Shown here: piece by piece, positions 38,015 through 46,235 of the stretch
Numbering within the stretch: the first letter of the stretch is position 1
Layout of the letters: each line of letters begins with the position of its first letter
NCBI GenBank assembly: GCA_024998815.1
Contig: JACEUQ010000001.1
Coordinates: forward strand, 248,001 to 312,000
Length of the DNA: 64,000 bases
Reading direction: 5' to 3'
Source of the DNA: Opitutus sp.
GTDB taxonomy: Bacteria; Verrucomicrobiota; Verrucomicrobiia; Opitutales; Opitutaceae
Notes under the pieces: model-generated
The model's database searches: none
Seen by the model: the letters and a program-made list of their open reading frames with translations, nothing else
What the model was told of the DNA's origin: nothing
Program-made: the position numbers and the translations under genes

Positions 38015-38091
38015 GACGAGGGGGAGGGTCGCGCTGACGGGTTACCGACGCGCGGCTCTCTCTACTCTACTAAACGGCCAAACTCCAGACC

Positions 38092-38280
38092 TTGAGCTCA
38101 CGCTCAAGGCCACGTTCGGGCGGGTTAAGGCTGGAGTTGGCCTTTGCCCGGCGAGGCTTTGGCTTGGCGTGGCTTCGTGCGTGAGCACGAGGTGCTTTTT
38201 CTGGCGGCGGGGCGCCTGCATCCTTGAGCTCACGCTCAAGGCCACGTTCGGGGGATTAAGGCTGGAGTGCGCCTTTGACC
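38092..38280. repeat. Pair of direct repeats with CTTGAGC palindromes
   Basis: Two copies of about 56 bp (38093-38148 and 38223-38277), each beginning CTTGAGCTCACGCTCAAG and continuing GCCACGTTCGGG and TTAAGGCTGGAG. CTTGAGC/GCTCAAG forms a hairpin. The same core occurs near 50116-50133 in the other orientation and, degenerate, near 43743. The stretch 37944-38329 has no other feature apart from the intron 3' end. Confidence 0.7.
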
Positions 38281-38329
38281 TCCGTGTCGTCCGTGCTGTG
38301 CCTCAAACCCGCTCACCACCCCGATCTCG

Positions 38330-39961
38330 TTACGGTTTAAGCGGGGCGTCGTAGATGAGTTGCAACTCGCCATTGCCCACGGTCCGCCGACCCACCGCCA
38401 AATCCCCCGGACTGGCCCAGTTGCACTCACCGGTGGCTTCGTCGCCGATCACATAGGCGACGAACTCTAGCTTTGGCCCGCCTTCACCCTCAGCCCAATA
38501 CTCCACGAGCCCGTCCCCCGTGAGCACGGGTTGACCGCCGACACTGTGCAGTGGGAAATCCACAAACCCCTCCAGCGCGCGTGCAACCAATTCGCTGCAC
38601 AAAACCTTATCCGCATGGGCGAAATCAAAATCGTAGTCGTAGGGTTTTCCCACCTGGTCAAAAGCCCGCGCCACCATTTCTAGGCGCTGGACCGGACGCA
38701 GCTTGGGCCGCAGCACTGCCACCGAATCCGCCTCGCCGATCGTGCGCTCAAGTGAGGTCAACCCTACCCCATTTCCTTCTACGCTGATGACCGCCGCGTG
38801 GTGTCCGCTGGCTTCGGGTGTGGCGAGTTTTTCTAAGTGCCGCTGGACGCGCATGTCTTGATCGAGCGCGCTTTGCTCCAATTGCCCGGTCGTGCCGACG
38901 TAAAGTGAGAGTTGCGACCACGCGCCGGGCAGGTGTCCGGTGGCGCGATAGCCGTTGGCTTTGGTGAGCAGGATGTCGCCTGGCTGGAGAAACGGCCGCA
39001 CTTTTTCCACCCATTCGGGAGTGATTAACGCCTTGCCGTGCTTGGGTTCGCGCGGTGCCAGGGGCGTGAACAATTCCGCCCGCGCCGCGTCGTCGAGCCG
39101 CAGGTTCCAACGGTTGGCGAGGTTACTGGCGGCTGCCGCGGCGGTTAACTGCAATGTCTGGGCGCGAAGTCGGCTGGTTTCATCGCCGAGACGGGTGTGA
39201 TTTTGGTGGCCCCAAGCCAGGCGCCGCAAGGTGGTGTGGTAACGCAGTACGCGCGCTTGGCGTTGCAGAGGTGCCAGCGACGCTGAGGCGGCGGCGGCGG
39301 CCGAGGTCGATTCGGTCCAACTGGCGCTGGCCGTTGGCGTTGACGGCGCTGCAACTTCTTCGGTGTTGAAGCTCGCCAGTTCGGCGAGCACCACGGCCAG
39401 CTTCTGTTCGTCGTCGGTTAATTTTTCCTCCAATTGGGCGGGGGTGAACCGGGAAAAATCGGGGGCGTTTCCGCGAAAAAATTCGATCGGGGAAACGTAA
39501 ATGAGGGCGGCCGCGCAGCTCGCCACCACCAGTAAGCTCGCCGCCCCCAAGCCCTGGGTCACCGCGCCCGGCAGCGGATACCGCACGCGCAGTCGCTGCC
39601 GAAGCTGGGTTTGGCCCAAAGCCAACATGCCGCCGAACAGCAGCAAACCGGCCCACACGACCGCCACCCACAGCTGGCAATAGTCGCGCACCCAATACGT
39701 GGAAAACCCGCACCAAAACCCATAAACGGGCAGGCCCCAGAGGAGCCGATTGAGCGCGGGGGAAAAGTCGCCCGGGGCCGGAATCCACAGGGTCAGGGTG
39801 CGGATCGCCAGCCACGGGGCGAGTTGGCCGAGGATGCCGAACAGCGTGAGGATCAGGCGCAGCCAGAGAACAGGGCAGAGGCGCTCCGCACCGCGTTTCA
39901 GGCCCGCAAGGCGGCGCACAAGAAACCAGGCAATCGGGTGGGTGGGTTTGGGCTTGGCCAT
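38330..39961 (-). CDS. Membrane-anchored YiiX-like (permuted NlpC/P60) protein, active-site His replaced
   Basis: 543 residues. About four membrane segments lie in residues 30-160. A linker follows, and then a YiiX/NlpC-P60-type domain from ~325. PGDILLTKANGYRATGHLPG and LSLYVGT match the family, and VLCSELVARALEGF holds the expected catalytic Cys455. The position normally occupied by the catalytic His (W-x-H before the YxG strand) is Gln350 (codon CAA, 38912-38914). The fold fits a permuted papain-like amidase or lipid-bond hydrolase, but activity is doubtful unless another residue serves. Confidence 0.7.
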   Translation of the reverse strand: MAKPKPTHPIAWFLVRRLAGLKRGAERLCPVLWLRLILTLFGILGQLAPWLAIRTLTLWIPAPGDFSPALNRLLWGLPVYGFWCGFSTYWVRDYCQLWVAVVWAGLLLFGGMLALGQTQLRQRLRVRYPLPGAVTQGLGAASLLVVASCAAALIYVSPIEFFRGNAPDFSRFTPAQLEEKLTDDEQKLAVVLAELASFNTEEVAAPSTPTASASWTESTSAAAAASASLAPLQRQARVLRYHTTLRRLAWGHQNHTRLGDETSRLRAQTLQLTAAAAASNLANRWNLRLDDAARAELFTPLAPREPKHGKALITPEWVEKVRPFLQPGDILLTKANGYRATGHLPGAWSQLSLYVGTTGQLEQSALDQDMRVQRHLEKLATPEASGHHAAVISVEGNGVGLTSLERTIGEADSVAVLRPKLRPVQRLEMVARAFDQVGKPYDYDFDFAHADKVLCSELVARALEGFVDFPLHSVGGQPVLTGDGLVEYWAEGEGGPKLEFVAYVIGDEATGECNWASPGDLAVGRRTVGNGELQLIYDAPLKP

Positions 39962-40000
39962 GAAATGGGGAAAACGGGGGACTCGGGCTGATCGAAAAAA

Positions 40001-40036
40001 GTAGCGCAGACTTCCAGTCTGCCTCCGACACGAAAG
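40001..40036. repeat. Short dispersed palindrome GCAGACT-AGTCTGC, copy 1
   Basis: GTAGCGCAGACTTCCAGTCT opens the repeat, which ends CCGACACGAAAG. A near-identical copy is at 62845-62880, and a degenerate one is near 43661. The core is a GCAGACT/AGTCTGC hairpin. Confidence 0.7.
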
Positions 40037-40094
40037 CTAACCCAAAGTGGCTCAGACTCTAGTAGGTAGTAACATTTAAAGAATCGGATCGAAC

Positions 40095-40173
40095 GTAGTG
40101 CGGTGCTTCAGCCCGCATCGGTAATGGCAGTTGGCAATCCGTTGCAAACCTGCGGGCTAAAGCACCGCACTAC
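40095..40173. repeat. Inverted repeat with GTAGTGCGGTGCTT arms
   Basis: GTAGTGCGGTGCTT (from 40095) plus AGCCCGCA face TGCGGGCT and AAGCACCGCACTAC (to 40173), with a 35-base centre. A half-site occurs at 52246-52266. It fills most of the gap between the YiiX-like gene and the CinA-like gene. Confidence 0.75.
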
Positions 40174-40221
40174 CTCAGAATTCAATCGGGCAAGATTCAA
40201 GTCTCTGCTACTAGGGCTGGG

Positions 40222-40728
40222 CTACTTTTTCAGCGTTTTTAGGTAGGCGACCCACTCGGCGAGCACGGTTTCGGCGACTGCGCTTTGCACGGAGATGCGG
40301 TTAAGGCCGGCGCACACCACTCGCCCCGTCACCACCCGCCAGCGGCGCGCGCTCACGCGGTGGGCGATCGCCCAATAGGCAAACGCCTCGGCCACCCCCT
40401 GCGCCTTCGCCGGTTCGGCGTAGCCGGTGGTGGCCACCGCCATGTCGGCCCCGAATAAGCGAACCGCCCCTTGCGCCATCTGCGTGGCGACGGCGGCCGA
40501 CACGCCGTTAACCGGGGTCGCGGCCGCGCGTTTTACCCCGAGGAGTTTAACCTTTTGGTCGATGCTGTAGGCGGTGATGCCACCGAGAAAAAAGCCGGAC
40601 GCGCCCGGCACGGCGGTAATCGCGGCCTGGACGCGGCCACCGGTCAGGCTCTCGGCCACGGCAAGGCGCAGGGCCGGCTGGTGGCTTAAGCAGAGGGTTT
40701 TGAGTTCCCGGGCGAGGGCTGTGGGCAT
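40222..40728 (-). CDS. CinA C-terminal domain protein (nicotinamide-nucleotide amidase-like)
   Basis: 168 residues from the ATG at 40728 (MPTALARELKTL). Family motifs are LAVAESLTGGRVQAAITAVPGAS, FFLGGITAYSIDQKVKLLGV and MAVATTGYAEP. Stand-alone CinA C-domains deamidate NMN in pyridine-nucleotide recycling. The usual GPGG segment before the C-terminal strand is not apparent here, so activity is likely but not certain. It is 11 bases downstream of the SET-domain gene on the same strand. Confidence 0.82.
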   Translation of the reverse strand: MPTALARELKTLCLSHQPALRLAVAESLTGGRVQAAITAVPGASGFFLGGITAYSIDQKVKLLGVKRAAATPVNGVSAAVATQMAQGAVRLFGADMAVATTGYAEPAKAQGVAEAFAYWAIAHRVSARRWRVVTGRVVCAGLNRISVQSAVAETVLAEWVAYLKTLKK

Positions 40729-40739
40729 GGGTGGTGGGT

Positions 40740-41339
40740 TTATTTCTTCGCGGTGGTGCGGCGCAGCTTGGCCAAGCGCTTGCGCAGGCGCCAGCGGTGG
40801 CTTTTGGCCACGATGTAGCCCACGCACTTGGGAGAACCGCACCGGCAGGGGTGCTGCCGCCAGTTTTCCACGTCGAAGCCGTAGTCGAAGGAGAGTTCCT
40901 CGCCGGCGGCAATGTCGCGGCGCGCGGAAATCCAGATGCGCCCGCGGACTTTTTCGCTTTGGCAATTGGGCTCGCAGGAGTGGTTGATCAGGCGTGCGGT
41001 GTTCCACTCCATGTGGCCGTCGAGGTCGTGGCGTTTATTGATCTCGAAAATATAAACGCACCCATCGCCGCCCTCGGCTTCGCGGGCCGCGCGTGCGGCA
41101 TCGCGCCGCTCGGATTCGGCCTTGGTGATGCGTTCGCCCTCATACTCCATGATGCGCGTGCCGGACGGGATATCGCGGCTGGCCCGAATGCCCTGACCGT
41201 GTATCGGCGACTGCCATACGTGTGCCCATTCCGAGGTCGTTGCGGCGCGAACCGGGGCGGCCGGTTTGGCTGTGGCGCCTTTCTTTTTAGCGCGTGCGGG
41301 GGCGGCGGGCGCGGCAGGGGCGGTTTTTTTTTTGCTCAT
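40740..41339 (-). CDS. SET-domain protein lysine methyltransferase
   Basis: 199 residues from the ATG at 41339. Residues ~2-45 are a Lys/Ala/Pro-rich tail. The SET domain spans ~50-170: SPIHGQGIRASRDIPSGTRI, the cofactor-binding NHSCEPNC and the catalytic-site ELSFDYGFD. A post-SET zinc motif CRCGSPKC follows. It should transfer methyl groups from SAM to protein lysines. The substrate is unknown. The fold is of eukaryotic type and also occurs in Chlamydiae and some other bacteria. Its ATG overlaps the stop of the exonuclease gene, suggesting one transcript. Confidence 0.88.
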   Translation of the reverse strand: MSKKKTAPAAPAAPARAKKKGATAKPAAPVRAATTSEWAHVWQSPIHGQGIRASRDIPSGTRIMEYEGERITKAESERRDAARAAREAEGGDGCVYIFEINKRHDLDGHMEWNTARLINHSCEPNCQSEKVRGRIWISARRDIAAGEELSFDYGFDVENWRQHPCRCGSPKCVGYIVAKSHRWRLRKRLAKLRRTTAKK

Positions 41340-42094
41340 GTCGTGAGTTCCAGGCCCACGGGGCAATGGTCGCTGCCCATGACTTCAGGGGAGATCCAGG
41401 CGCGTTTGAGGCGTGGTTGCAGAGCGGCGGAGGCTAGGAAGTAGTCGATGCGCCAGCCGATATTGCGCGGCCGGGCTCCGGCGCGGTACGTCCACCACGA
41501 GTAGTGGCCGGGGCCCTTTTCAAAAAAACGGAAGGTGTCGATGAAGCCGGCTGTGAGGCAGGCGCGAAACCCGTCGCGCTCCTCGTCGCTGAAGCCGGGG
41601 TTGCCGACGTTTTCCTTGGGGCGGGCCAGGTCGATGGGTTCGTGGGCGACGTTGAGGTCACCGCAGACGATCACCGGTTTGGTTTTTTCCAGGGTGCGCA
41701 GGTGGGCAAGGAAGTCGCGGTCCCAGCGCTGGCGATACGGCAGGCGCGCGAGCTCGTTTTGGGCGTTGGGAAAGTAGACGTTGACCAGATGGAAGTCGGC
41801 GAACTCCGCGGTGATTACGCGGCCCTCCTGGTCGTGTTCCTCGATGCCGATGCCATAGGAGACGGCGAGCGGGGCGTGGCGGGTGAAAATCGCCGTGCCG
41901 CTGTAGCCTTTTTTCACCGCGCTGTTCCAAAACACCGAATAGCCCGCGGGCCACTCGATGTGTTGCACGTCGCCGGGGTGGCACTTGGTTTCTTGCAGGC
42001 AGACGATGTCGGCGCGCTCGGGGCTAAGTTGGTCGAGAAAGCCCTTTTGCAGCACGGCTCGCAGGCCGTTCACGTTCCAGGAGACGATTTTCAT
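41336..42094 (-). CDS. xth: Exodeoxyribonuclease III
   Basis: 252 residues from the ATG at 42094 (MKIVSWNVNGLRAVLQKGF). Catalytic motifs: Glu in VCLQETKCHPGDV, GDLNVAHEPIDL, and the C-terminal RIDYFLASAAL and GSDHCPVGLEL. It acts as an AP endonuclease/3' exonuclease in base-excision repair. A 17-codon extension upstream is open but lacks homology. It is the first gene of the xth-SET-cinA-like run. Confidence 0.93.
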   Translation of the reverse strand: MKIVSWNVNGLRAVLQKGFLDQLSPERADIVCLQETKCHPGDVQHIEWPAGYSVFWNSAVKKGYSGTAIFTRHAPLAVSYGIGIEEHDQEGRVITAEFADFHLVNVYFPNAQNELARLPYRQRWDRDFLAHLRTLEKTKPVIVCGDLNVAHEPIDLARPKENVGNPGFSDEERDGFRACLTAGFIDTFRFFEKGPGHYSWWTYRAGARPRNIGWRIDYFLASAALQPRLKRAWISPEVMGSDHCPVGLELTT

Positions 42095-42210
42095 GAGTGG
42101 GCCGAAGCTCGCGCCCCCGCCGCGCGGTTTCAACTCAGGATTCACTCACGCCCCACTCCCGAAGAGCGGCGTTGCCAGCGGGCGTGGGTTCCGCCCCATT
42201 GTTCGCTCAA

Positions 42211-42576
42211 ATGTCCGTGTTTACTCACCTTCCGCTCGGTCAACGCATCCCTCCCAGCCTGCATGGCGTCTCCGCCAGCCTGCCGACCATGCGCGATGTG
42301 ATCGGTTACGAGGAAAAAGACCCTGCTGTCACTCGCCACCTGACCTCTGGCTACCCGCGCTTTGTGGTGCATCCTTTTTCCAAACAAGCCGGCGCCTACC
42401 TGCTTCGCACCCTTGGCTTGGCCGGGCACAGCGTGTGGCTCACCTCGTCGATTCGCGCCGCCGAACAACTCCGCTTGCATCTGGGCGAACCTGCCGCGCT
42501 GCTGCCTGCCGAGGCCGCGCTCACCGGTATGCCCGACGGGGTCAGGCCGTGCTTTGTTGGTTTTGGTAGTTCGTAA
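42211..42576 (+). pseudogene. Truncated cystathionine gamma-synthase-like gene (N-terminal part only)
   Basis: 121 residues from the ATG at 42211. IPPSLHGVSASLPTMRDVIG, YEEKDPAV and SGYPRFVVHPFSKQAGAYL resemble the N-terminus of cystathionine gamma-synthases of the fungal STR2 type. The family is normally 400 residues or more and binds PLP through a lysine far downstream. Here the frame stops after FVGFGSS and hemB follows 64 bases later, so the catalytic part is missing. A deletion remnant is the simplest reading. A conserved small stand-alone protein is the alternative. Confidence 0.6.
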
Positions 42577-42640
42577 ATGTTGCCATCAGCAAAAATCGGT
42601 TGGCGAGTCGCCGGACAACGTGTTGGGGTGGCCGCCCGCC

Positions 42641-43648
42641 ATGGCCACTTTCCAGCTCGACCTCACCCACCGTCCCCGTCGTCTCCGCCGCAACGCCACC
42701 GTGCGTTCCCTCGTCGAGGAAACCACCCTGCGTCCGGCCGATTTCATCGCCCCGTTGTTTGTGGTCGAGGGCAACGGCGCCCCCGAGCCGATCACCTCAA
42801 TGACCGGGGTGTTTCGCTACAACATCGTCGATCTGGTCAACGAATGCCGTGAACTGGCCTCACTCGGGGTGCCGGCGGTGGCCCTGTTTCCCAAGCTGGA
42901 TAAATCTTTTAAGGACGATGTCGGCACCTCTGCGCTCTCGCCCGACGCGCTGATCCTGCGGGCGGTGCGTGCAGTCAAACAGGCCGTTCCTGAGATGGTG
43001 GTCATGACCGATATCGCCCTCGATCCCTACACCACGCACGGCCATGACGGCGTGCTCACTGCCGACGGCCGCGACGTGGCCAACGACGCCACTGTGGAGA
43101 TTTTAGTGAAAATGGCGGTGCTGCACGCCCAGGCCGGCGTGGATTTTGTGGCGCCCTCCGACATGATGGACGGACGCATTGGGGCGATCCGCCACGCGCT
43201 GGATGCGGCCGGCTGTACGCAGACGGCGATCATGGCCTATTCGGCGAAATTCGCCTCGGCGTACTATGGGCCGTTCCGCGACGCCGTGGGCAGCGCCTCG
43301 GCCGCTGGTACGCATCTTTTAGATAAACGCACCTATCAGCTCAATCCCGCCAATCGCCGCGAAGCCTTGGCCGAAATCGCCCTCGATGAAGCCGAGGGCG
43401 CGGACGTGCTCATGGTGAAGCCCGCCGGGGCTTATCTGGACATTATCCGCGAGGTCCGCGATGCGACGCGCAAGCCGGTGGCCGCCTACCAAGTGTCGGG
43501 CGAATACGCGCAGATCCAAGCCGCTGCGCAACTGGGGTGGCTGGACCTGCCGCGCACCCGCCACGAGTCGCTTTTGGCGATCAAACGCGCGGGGGCTGAC
43601 ATGATTTTAACCTATTTCGCCAAGGAAATGGCGGCGGTGCTGCGGTAG
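42641..43648 (+). CDS. hemB: Delta-aminolevulinic acid dehydratase (porphobilinogen synthase)
   Basis: 335 residues from the ATG at 42641 (MATFQLDLTHRPRRLRRNAT). The Schiff-base lysines are Lys203 (MAYSAKFASAYYGPFRDA) and Lys260 (DVLMVKPAGAYLD). The metal site reads DIALDPYTTHGHDG, with no cysteine triad, so it belongs to the zinc-independent, magnesium-type group. It joins two aminolevulinates into porphobilinogen for heme, and for the siroheme needed by CysI. The open frame reaches upstream to 42362, but that is not coding. Confidence 0.95.
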   Translation: MATFQLDLTHRPRRLRRNATVRSLVEETTLRPADFIAPLFVVEGNGAPEPITSMTGVFRYNIVDLVNECRELASLGVPAVALFPKLDKSFKDDVGTSALSPDALILRAVRAVKQAVPEMVVMTDIALDPYTTHGHDGVLTADGRDVANDATVEILVKMAVLHAQAGVDFVAPSDMMDGRIGAIRHALDAAGCTQTAIMAYSAKFASAYYGPFRDAVGSASAAGTHLLDKRTYQLNPANRREALAEIALDEAEGADVLMVKPAGAYLDIIREVRDATRKPVAAYQVSGEYAQIQAAAQLGWLDLPRTRHESLLAIKRAGADMILTYFAKEMAAVLR

Positions 43649-43837
43649 GCTTGTCCCCGCGCAGACTTCCCAGCCTGCTCCGATGGTGAGGAAGGAGCCG
43701 CTTAGACCTCTTCGTGATTCGGAGGGGGGGGCGGCGGCGACCCTGAGTTCACGCTTAAGGCTACCGTCAATCTCAACTTATTCGGAACTGTGTATTATGC
43801 TCGGGACTCGCAACGCACCCGGCCAAAAATACGGTCT

Positions 43838-44623
43838 TCAGGCGCCTGAGGCCGGCAGTTGTAAGTTGCGGGCGTGGAAGGCCAGCGAGTCCTGAATGTG
43901 CGTCTCCCAGTAATCCCAGGTGTGGCCTCCCGCGTACTCTTGGTAACGATGCGGCACGCCAGCGGTGGTAAGGTCGGAATCAAAGGTGCGGTTGTCTTCG
44001 ATCAGGAAATCATCGCGACCGCAGTCGATCAGGAGCTCCGGCAAGTTGCCGTTCGCCAACGCACGCCGGGCTTGGACAAGCAGGTCGTGATCAGTACCAC
44101 GCGGATCATCGCCAAAGATGTGGCGTAGTTCCGCGATAAAAGCGGGGCCGCGAGCCACCAGTGTTGGGTTGCTGAAATCCTGCCAGCACACCGCGCCCGA
44201 ATGGCTGTTGACCGAGCAAAACCGGTCGGCGTAGCCCAAGCCGATTCGCAGCGCGCCGTAACCGCCCATCGACAGGCCGCCAATGGCGCGGGCCGCGCGC
44301 TCTGGACGGGCCTGGAAGTTGCGCTCGATGAAATCGGGTAACTCCACGCCGATGTGGCGCGCGTAATCCGGCCCGGCGGCGTGCTTGGTGTAAAAACTCC
44401 GATACCCGTCCGGCATCACGACGATTATCGGCAGGTCGCGCACGAACCACTCGATGCGCGAGCGGCGCATCCACATACTGGAGTCGTCCCCCAGCCCGTG
44501 TAGCAGGTAAAACGTGGCAAACGGGGGCTTGCCGATTTCCGGCAGCATCACCTCTGCGGTGGTCTGCTTGCCGAGAATGTTGCTGTACCAGTGAAGGGTA
44601 GACCAAGCCATGTTGTTCTTCAC
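43838..44623 (-). CDS. Alpha/beta-hydrolase esterase (esterase D/acetylxylan esterase-like)
   Basis: 261 residues. The nucleophile elbow is GGLSMGGYGALR. TFYLLHGLGDDSSMW forms the oxyanion region, DCGRDDFL holds the acidic residue and GGHTWDYW the catalytic His. It resembles the S-formylglutathione hydrolase/tributyrin esterase group. The substrate is not predictable. No signal peptide is seen, so it is cytoplasmic. The start is ATG 44623, or 44611 (MAWSTLHWYS). Confidence 0.85.
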   Translation of the reverse strand: MKNNMAWSTLHWYSNILGKQTTAEVMLPEIGKPPFATFYLLHGLGDDSSMWMRRSRIEWFVRDLPIIVVMPDGYRSFYTKHAAGPDYARHIGVELPDFIERNFQARPERAARAIGGLSMGGYGALRIGLGYADRFCSVNSHSGAVCWQDFSNPTLVARGPAFIAELRHIFGDDPRGTDHDLLVQARRALANGNLPELLIDCGRDDFLIEDNRTFDSDLTTAGVPHRYQEYAGGHTWDYWETHIQDSLAFHARNLQLPASGA

Positions 44624-44629
44624 GAAACC

Positions 44630-44710
44630 CTAAATCCCAACCGGCTAAATCCTAAAATCAGAATAATCGTTTGGGGATTGTTCAGGTTAGGATTTAAATG
44701 CCGGGATTCC
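44630..44710. repeat. Imperfect inverted repeat with AATCC arms
   Basis: Between the esterase and RlmI genes, TAAATCCCAACCGGCTAAAT faces TTAGGATTTAAATGCCGGGA. It resembles the other dispersed palindromes. The flank 44711-44807 has further GGGATTT repeats and no coding frame. Confidence 0.45.
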
Positions 44711-44807
44711 GCCCTTTACCCCGTTGGGGTTCCCCGCGACAGTCACGGTGATTTGCCCCTTTGATTCTTTGGGATTTGTACCCACGGGATTTGCCCGTCG
44801 AGGGCTG

Positions 44808-46007
44808 TTATTCGACGCGGACGATGTAGCCGCGCAGGTATTCGCTCTCGGGCATGGTCACAAGCACCGGGTGGTCGGCGGGTTGATGGCAGAATTCGGC
44901 CACGCGCACCTTGCGTTTGGCGTCGGTCGCCGCCTCGGCCAAGACGCTGCGCAACTCGGCATCCTGCATGTGGTGCGAACAGGTGTAGGTGGCCAATACG
45001 CCGCCGGGCACCAAGCTCTGCATGGCGCGCAAATTGATCTCCTTATATCCGCGCAACGCGCCCTCTAGCGCGCTCTTGGATTTGGCGAAGGGGGGCGGGT
45101 CGAGCACGATCACGTCCCAGAGCGGTTCGCCATGGCGTGCGGGGTCGTTGAACCAGTCAAACACGTTGGCCACGGCGAAGGAGGCGTTAACCCCGTTGCG
45201 CGCAGCGTTTTTGCGCGCTTGGTCGATGGCGTCGGTCGCGCTGTCGAGACCGAGAACCTCCTTGGCGCCAGCACGCGCCGCATGCAGGGCGAACGGGCCT
45301 TGATTACAGAACGCGTCGAGCACGCGCTTGCCGGCGCAGTATTTGGCCAAGACGGCGTGTTGCTCGCGTTGGTCCAGGTAAAAGCCGGTTTTTTGGCCGC
45401 TTTGTAGGTCGAGCCAGTAGTCAAAGCCGTCGATCTTCTCCCAGCGCGGCTCCCAGGCGCGACCGCTGCGGGTGTGTACCCCGAGCGAAAGCCCCTCAAG
45501 TTTACGGATATGGGCGTCGTTGCGCACGATGATCTCGGCTGGGGCAAGCAACTCGGCCAGCAGTTCCACGATCACATCCGTGCGCTGGTCCATGGCGAGG
45601 GTCTGCACTTGCAACACCAGGGTGTCGCCAAATTGATCGACCACCACGCCGGGAAGGTCGTCCGATTCGGACCACACAAGTCGGCGATGCTGCTGAGCTC
45701 CAGTCGCTTGGACGTTGGAGGCAGGGGTTTCTCTGCGGGCAATGGCTTTTGTGAGCGCGAGCCTGAGGTAGGCCTCGTCGAGCGTCACGCGCTGCGTGCT
45801 TAAGCGGCGCCAGATGATCTGCGACTTGGAATTATAAATGCCGCTGCCGAGGAAGCGGCCGGCTCGGTCGCGACATTCGACGACCCCCCCGTCATTTACA
45901 GCCGGAAGGAGGGCTTCGACCTCATTGGCAAACACCCACGGGTGGCCAGAGAGGACGCGGGACTTGGCGTTGGCTTTAAGTTTTAGCGAGGGGACCGGTG
46001 ACGACAT
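44808..46007 (-). CDS. rlmI: 23S rRNA m5C methyltransferase of the RlmI family
   Basis: 399 residues. An N-terminal PUA-like domain (GHPWVFANEV, FLGSGIYNSKSQI) is followed by GFYLDQREQ and the SAM-binding fold (VLDAFCNQGPFALHAARAGA). The catalytic segment is VIVLDPPPFAKSKSAL, with TCSHHM later. It methylates a cytosine in 23S rRNA using SAM. The exact target position is inferred from the family. Confidence 0.9.
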   Translation of the reverse strand: MSSPVPSLKLKANAKSRVLSGHPWVFANEVEALLPAVNDGGVVECRDRAGRFLGSGIYNSKSQIIWRRLSTQRVTLDEAYLRLALTKAIARRETPASNVQATGAQQHRRLVWSESDDLPGVVVDQFGDTLVLQVQTLAMDQRTDVIVELLAELLAPAEIIVRNDAHIRKLEGLSLGVHTRSGRAWEPRWEKIDGFDYWLDLQSGQKTGFYLDQREQHAVLAKYCAGKRVLDAFCNQGPFALHAARAGAKEVLGLDSATDAIDQARKNAARNGVNASFAVANVFDWFNDPARHGEPLWDVIVLDPPPFAKSKSALEGALRGYKEINLRAMQSLVPGGVLATYTCSHHMQDAELRSVLAEAATDAKRKVRVAEFCHQPADHPVLVTMPESEYLRGYIVRVE

Positions 46008-46049
46008 CGGGGCATCATCACGCCCAATGCGCGGAGGAGAAGCTCAAAC

Positions 46050-46235
46050 TCAGGCTGCGATCTTCTCGTCGGAAAGAAACTCGTTCGAGCACTCGATCAC
46101 CACGGCTTGGCGGCGACCCTCGTGAAAGCCGAACTCGTCCTCGTAACCTTCTGGACTGCGTTTCATCGAACGCAGCATCCAAACGAGACCGATGACATAA
46201 GCGGAGGCGACTAAAGTGGCGATAATGGAGATCAT
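46050..46235 (-). CDS. Small single-span membrane protein, paralogue 1
   Basis: 61 residues from the ATG at 46235 (MISIIATLVASAYVIGLVWM); a start at 46274 is also open. One membrane helix (~residues 4-22) is followed by LRSMKRSPEGYEDEFGFHEG and an acidic tail. The motif R-(A/S)-PEG-(F/Y)-E-(D/N)-E-(F/L)-G-(F/Y) recurs in the small protein at 46495-46704. The two are probably paralogues of an undescribed small protein family. The function is unknown. It lies 42 bases before rlmI on the same strand. Confidence 0.65.
   Translation of the reverse strand: MISIIATLVASAYVIGLVWMLRSMKRSPEGYEDEFGFHEGRRQAVVIECSNEFLSDEKIAA

Larger units (their letters stand above)
36078..38070 (+). mobile_element. Group II intron with reverse transcriptase
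   Basis: The 5' end is near GTGTGCGACC (GTGYG consensus) at 36078 or 36080, 7-9 bases beyond the end of the decayed IS1380-type element. The interior encodes a reverse transcriptase/maturase. A domain V-like hairpin lies at about 37981-38014 (AGCCGTG paired with CACGGTT, inner GCGG/CCGC, GAAA-type loop). A domain VI-like helix follows, ending near 38070 in CTCTAC. The exact boundaries need comparison with an empty site. The reading frame and domain V look intact, so it may be mobile. Confidence 0.82.

Noticed and set aside
37989-38354. 121-residue ORF with repeated LELTLKATFG
   Set aside because: The repetition comes from the two direct DNA repeats, and the 5' half overlaps the intron's domain V/VI RNA.
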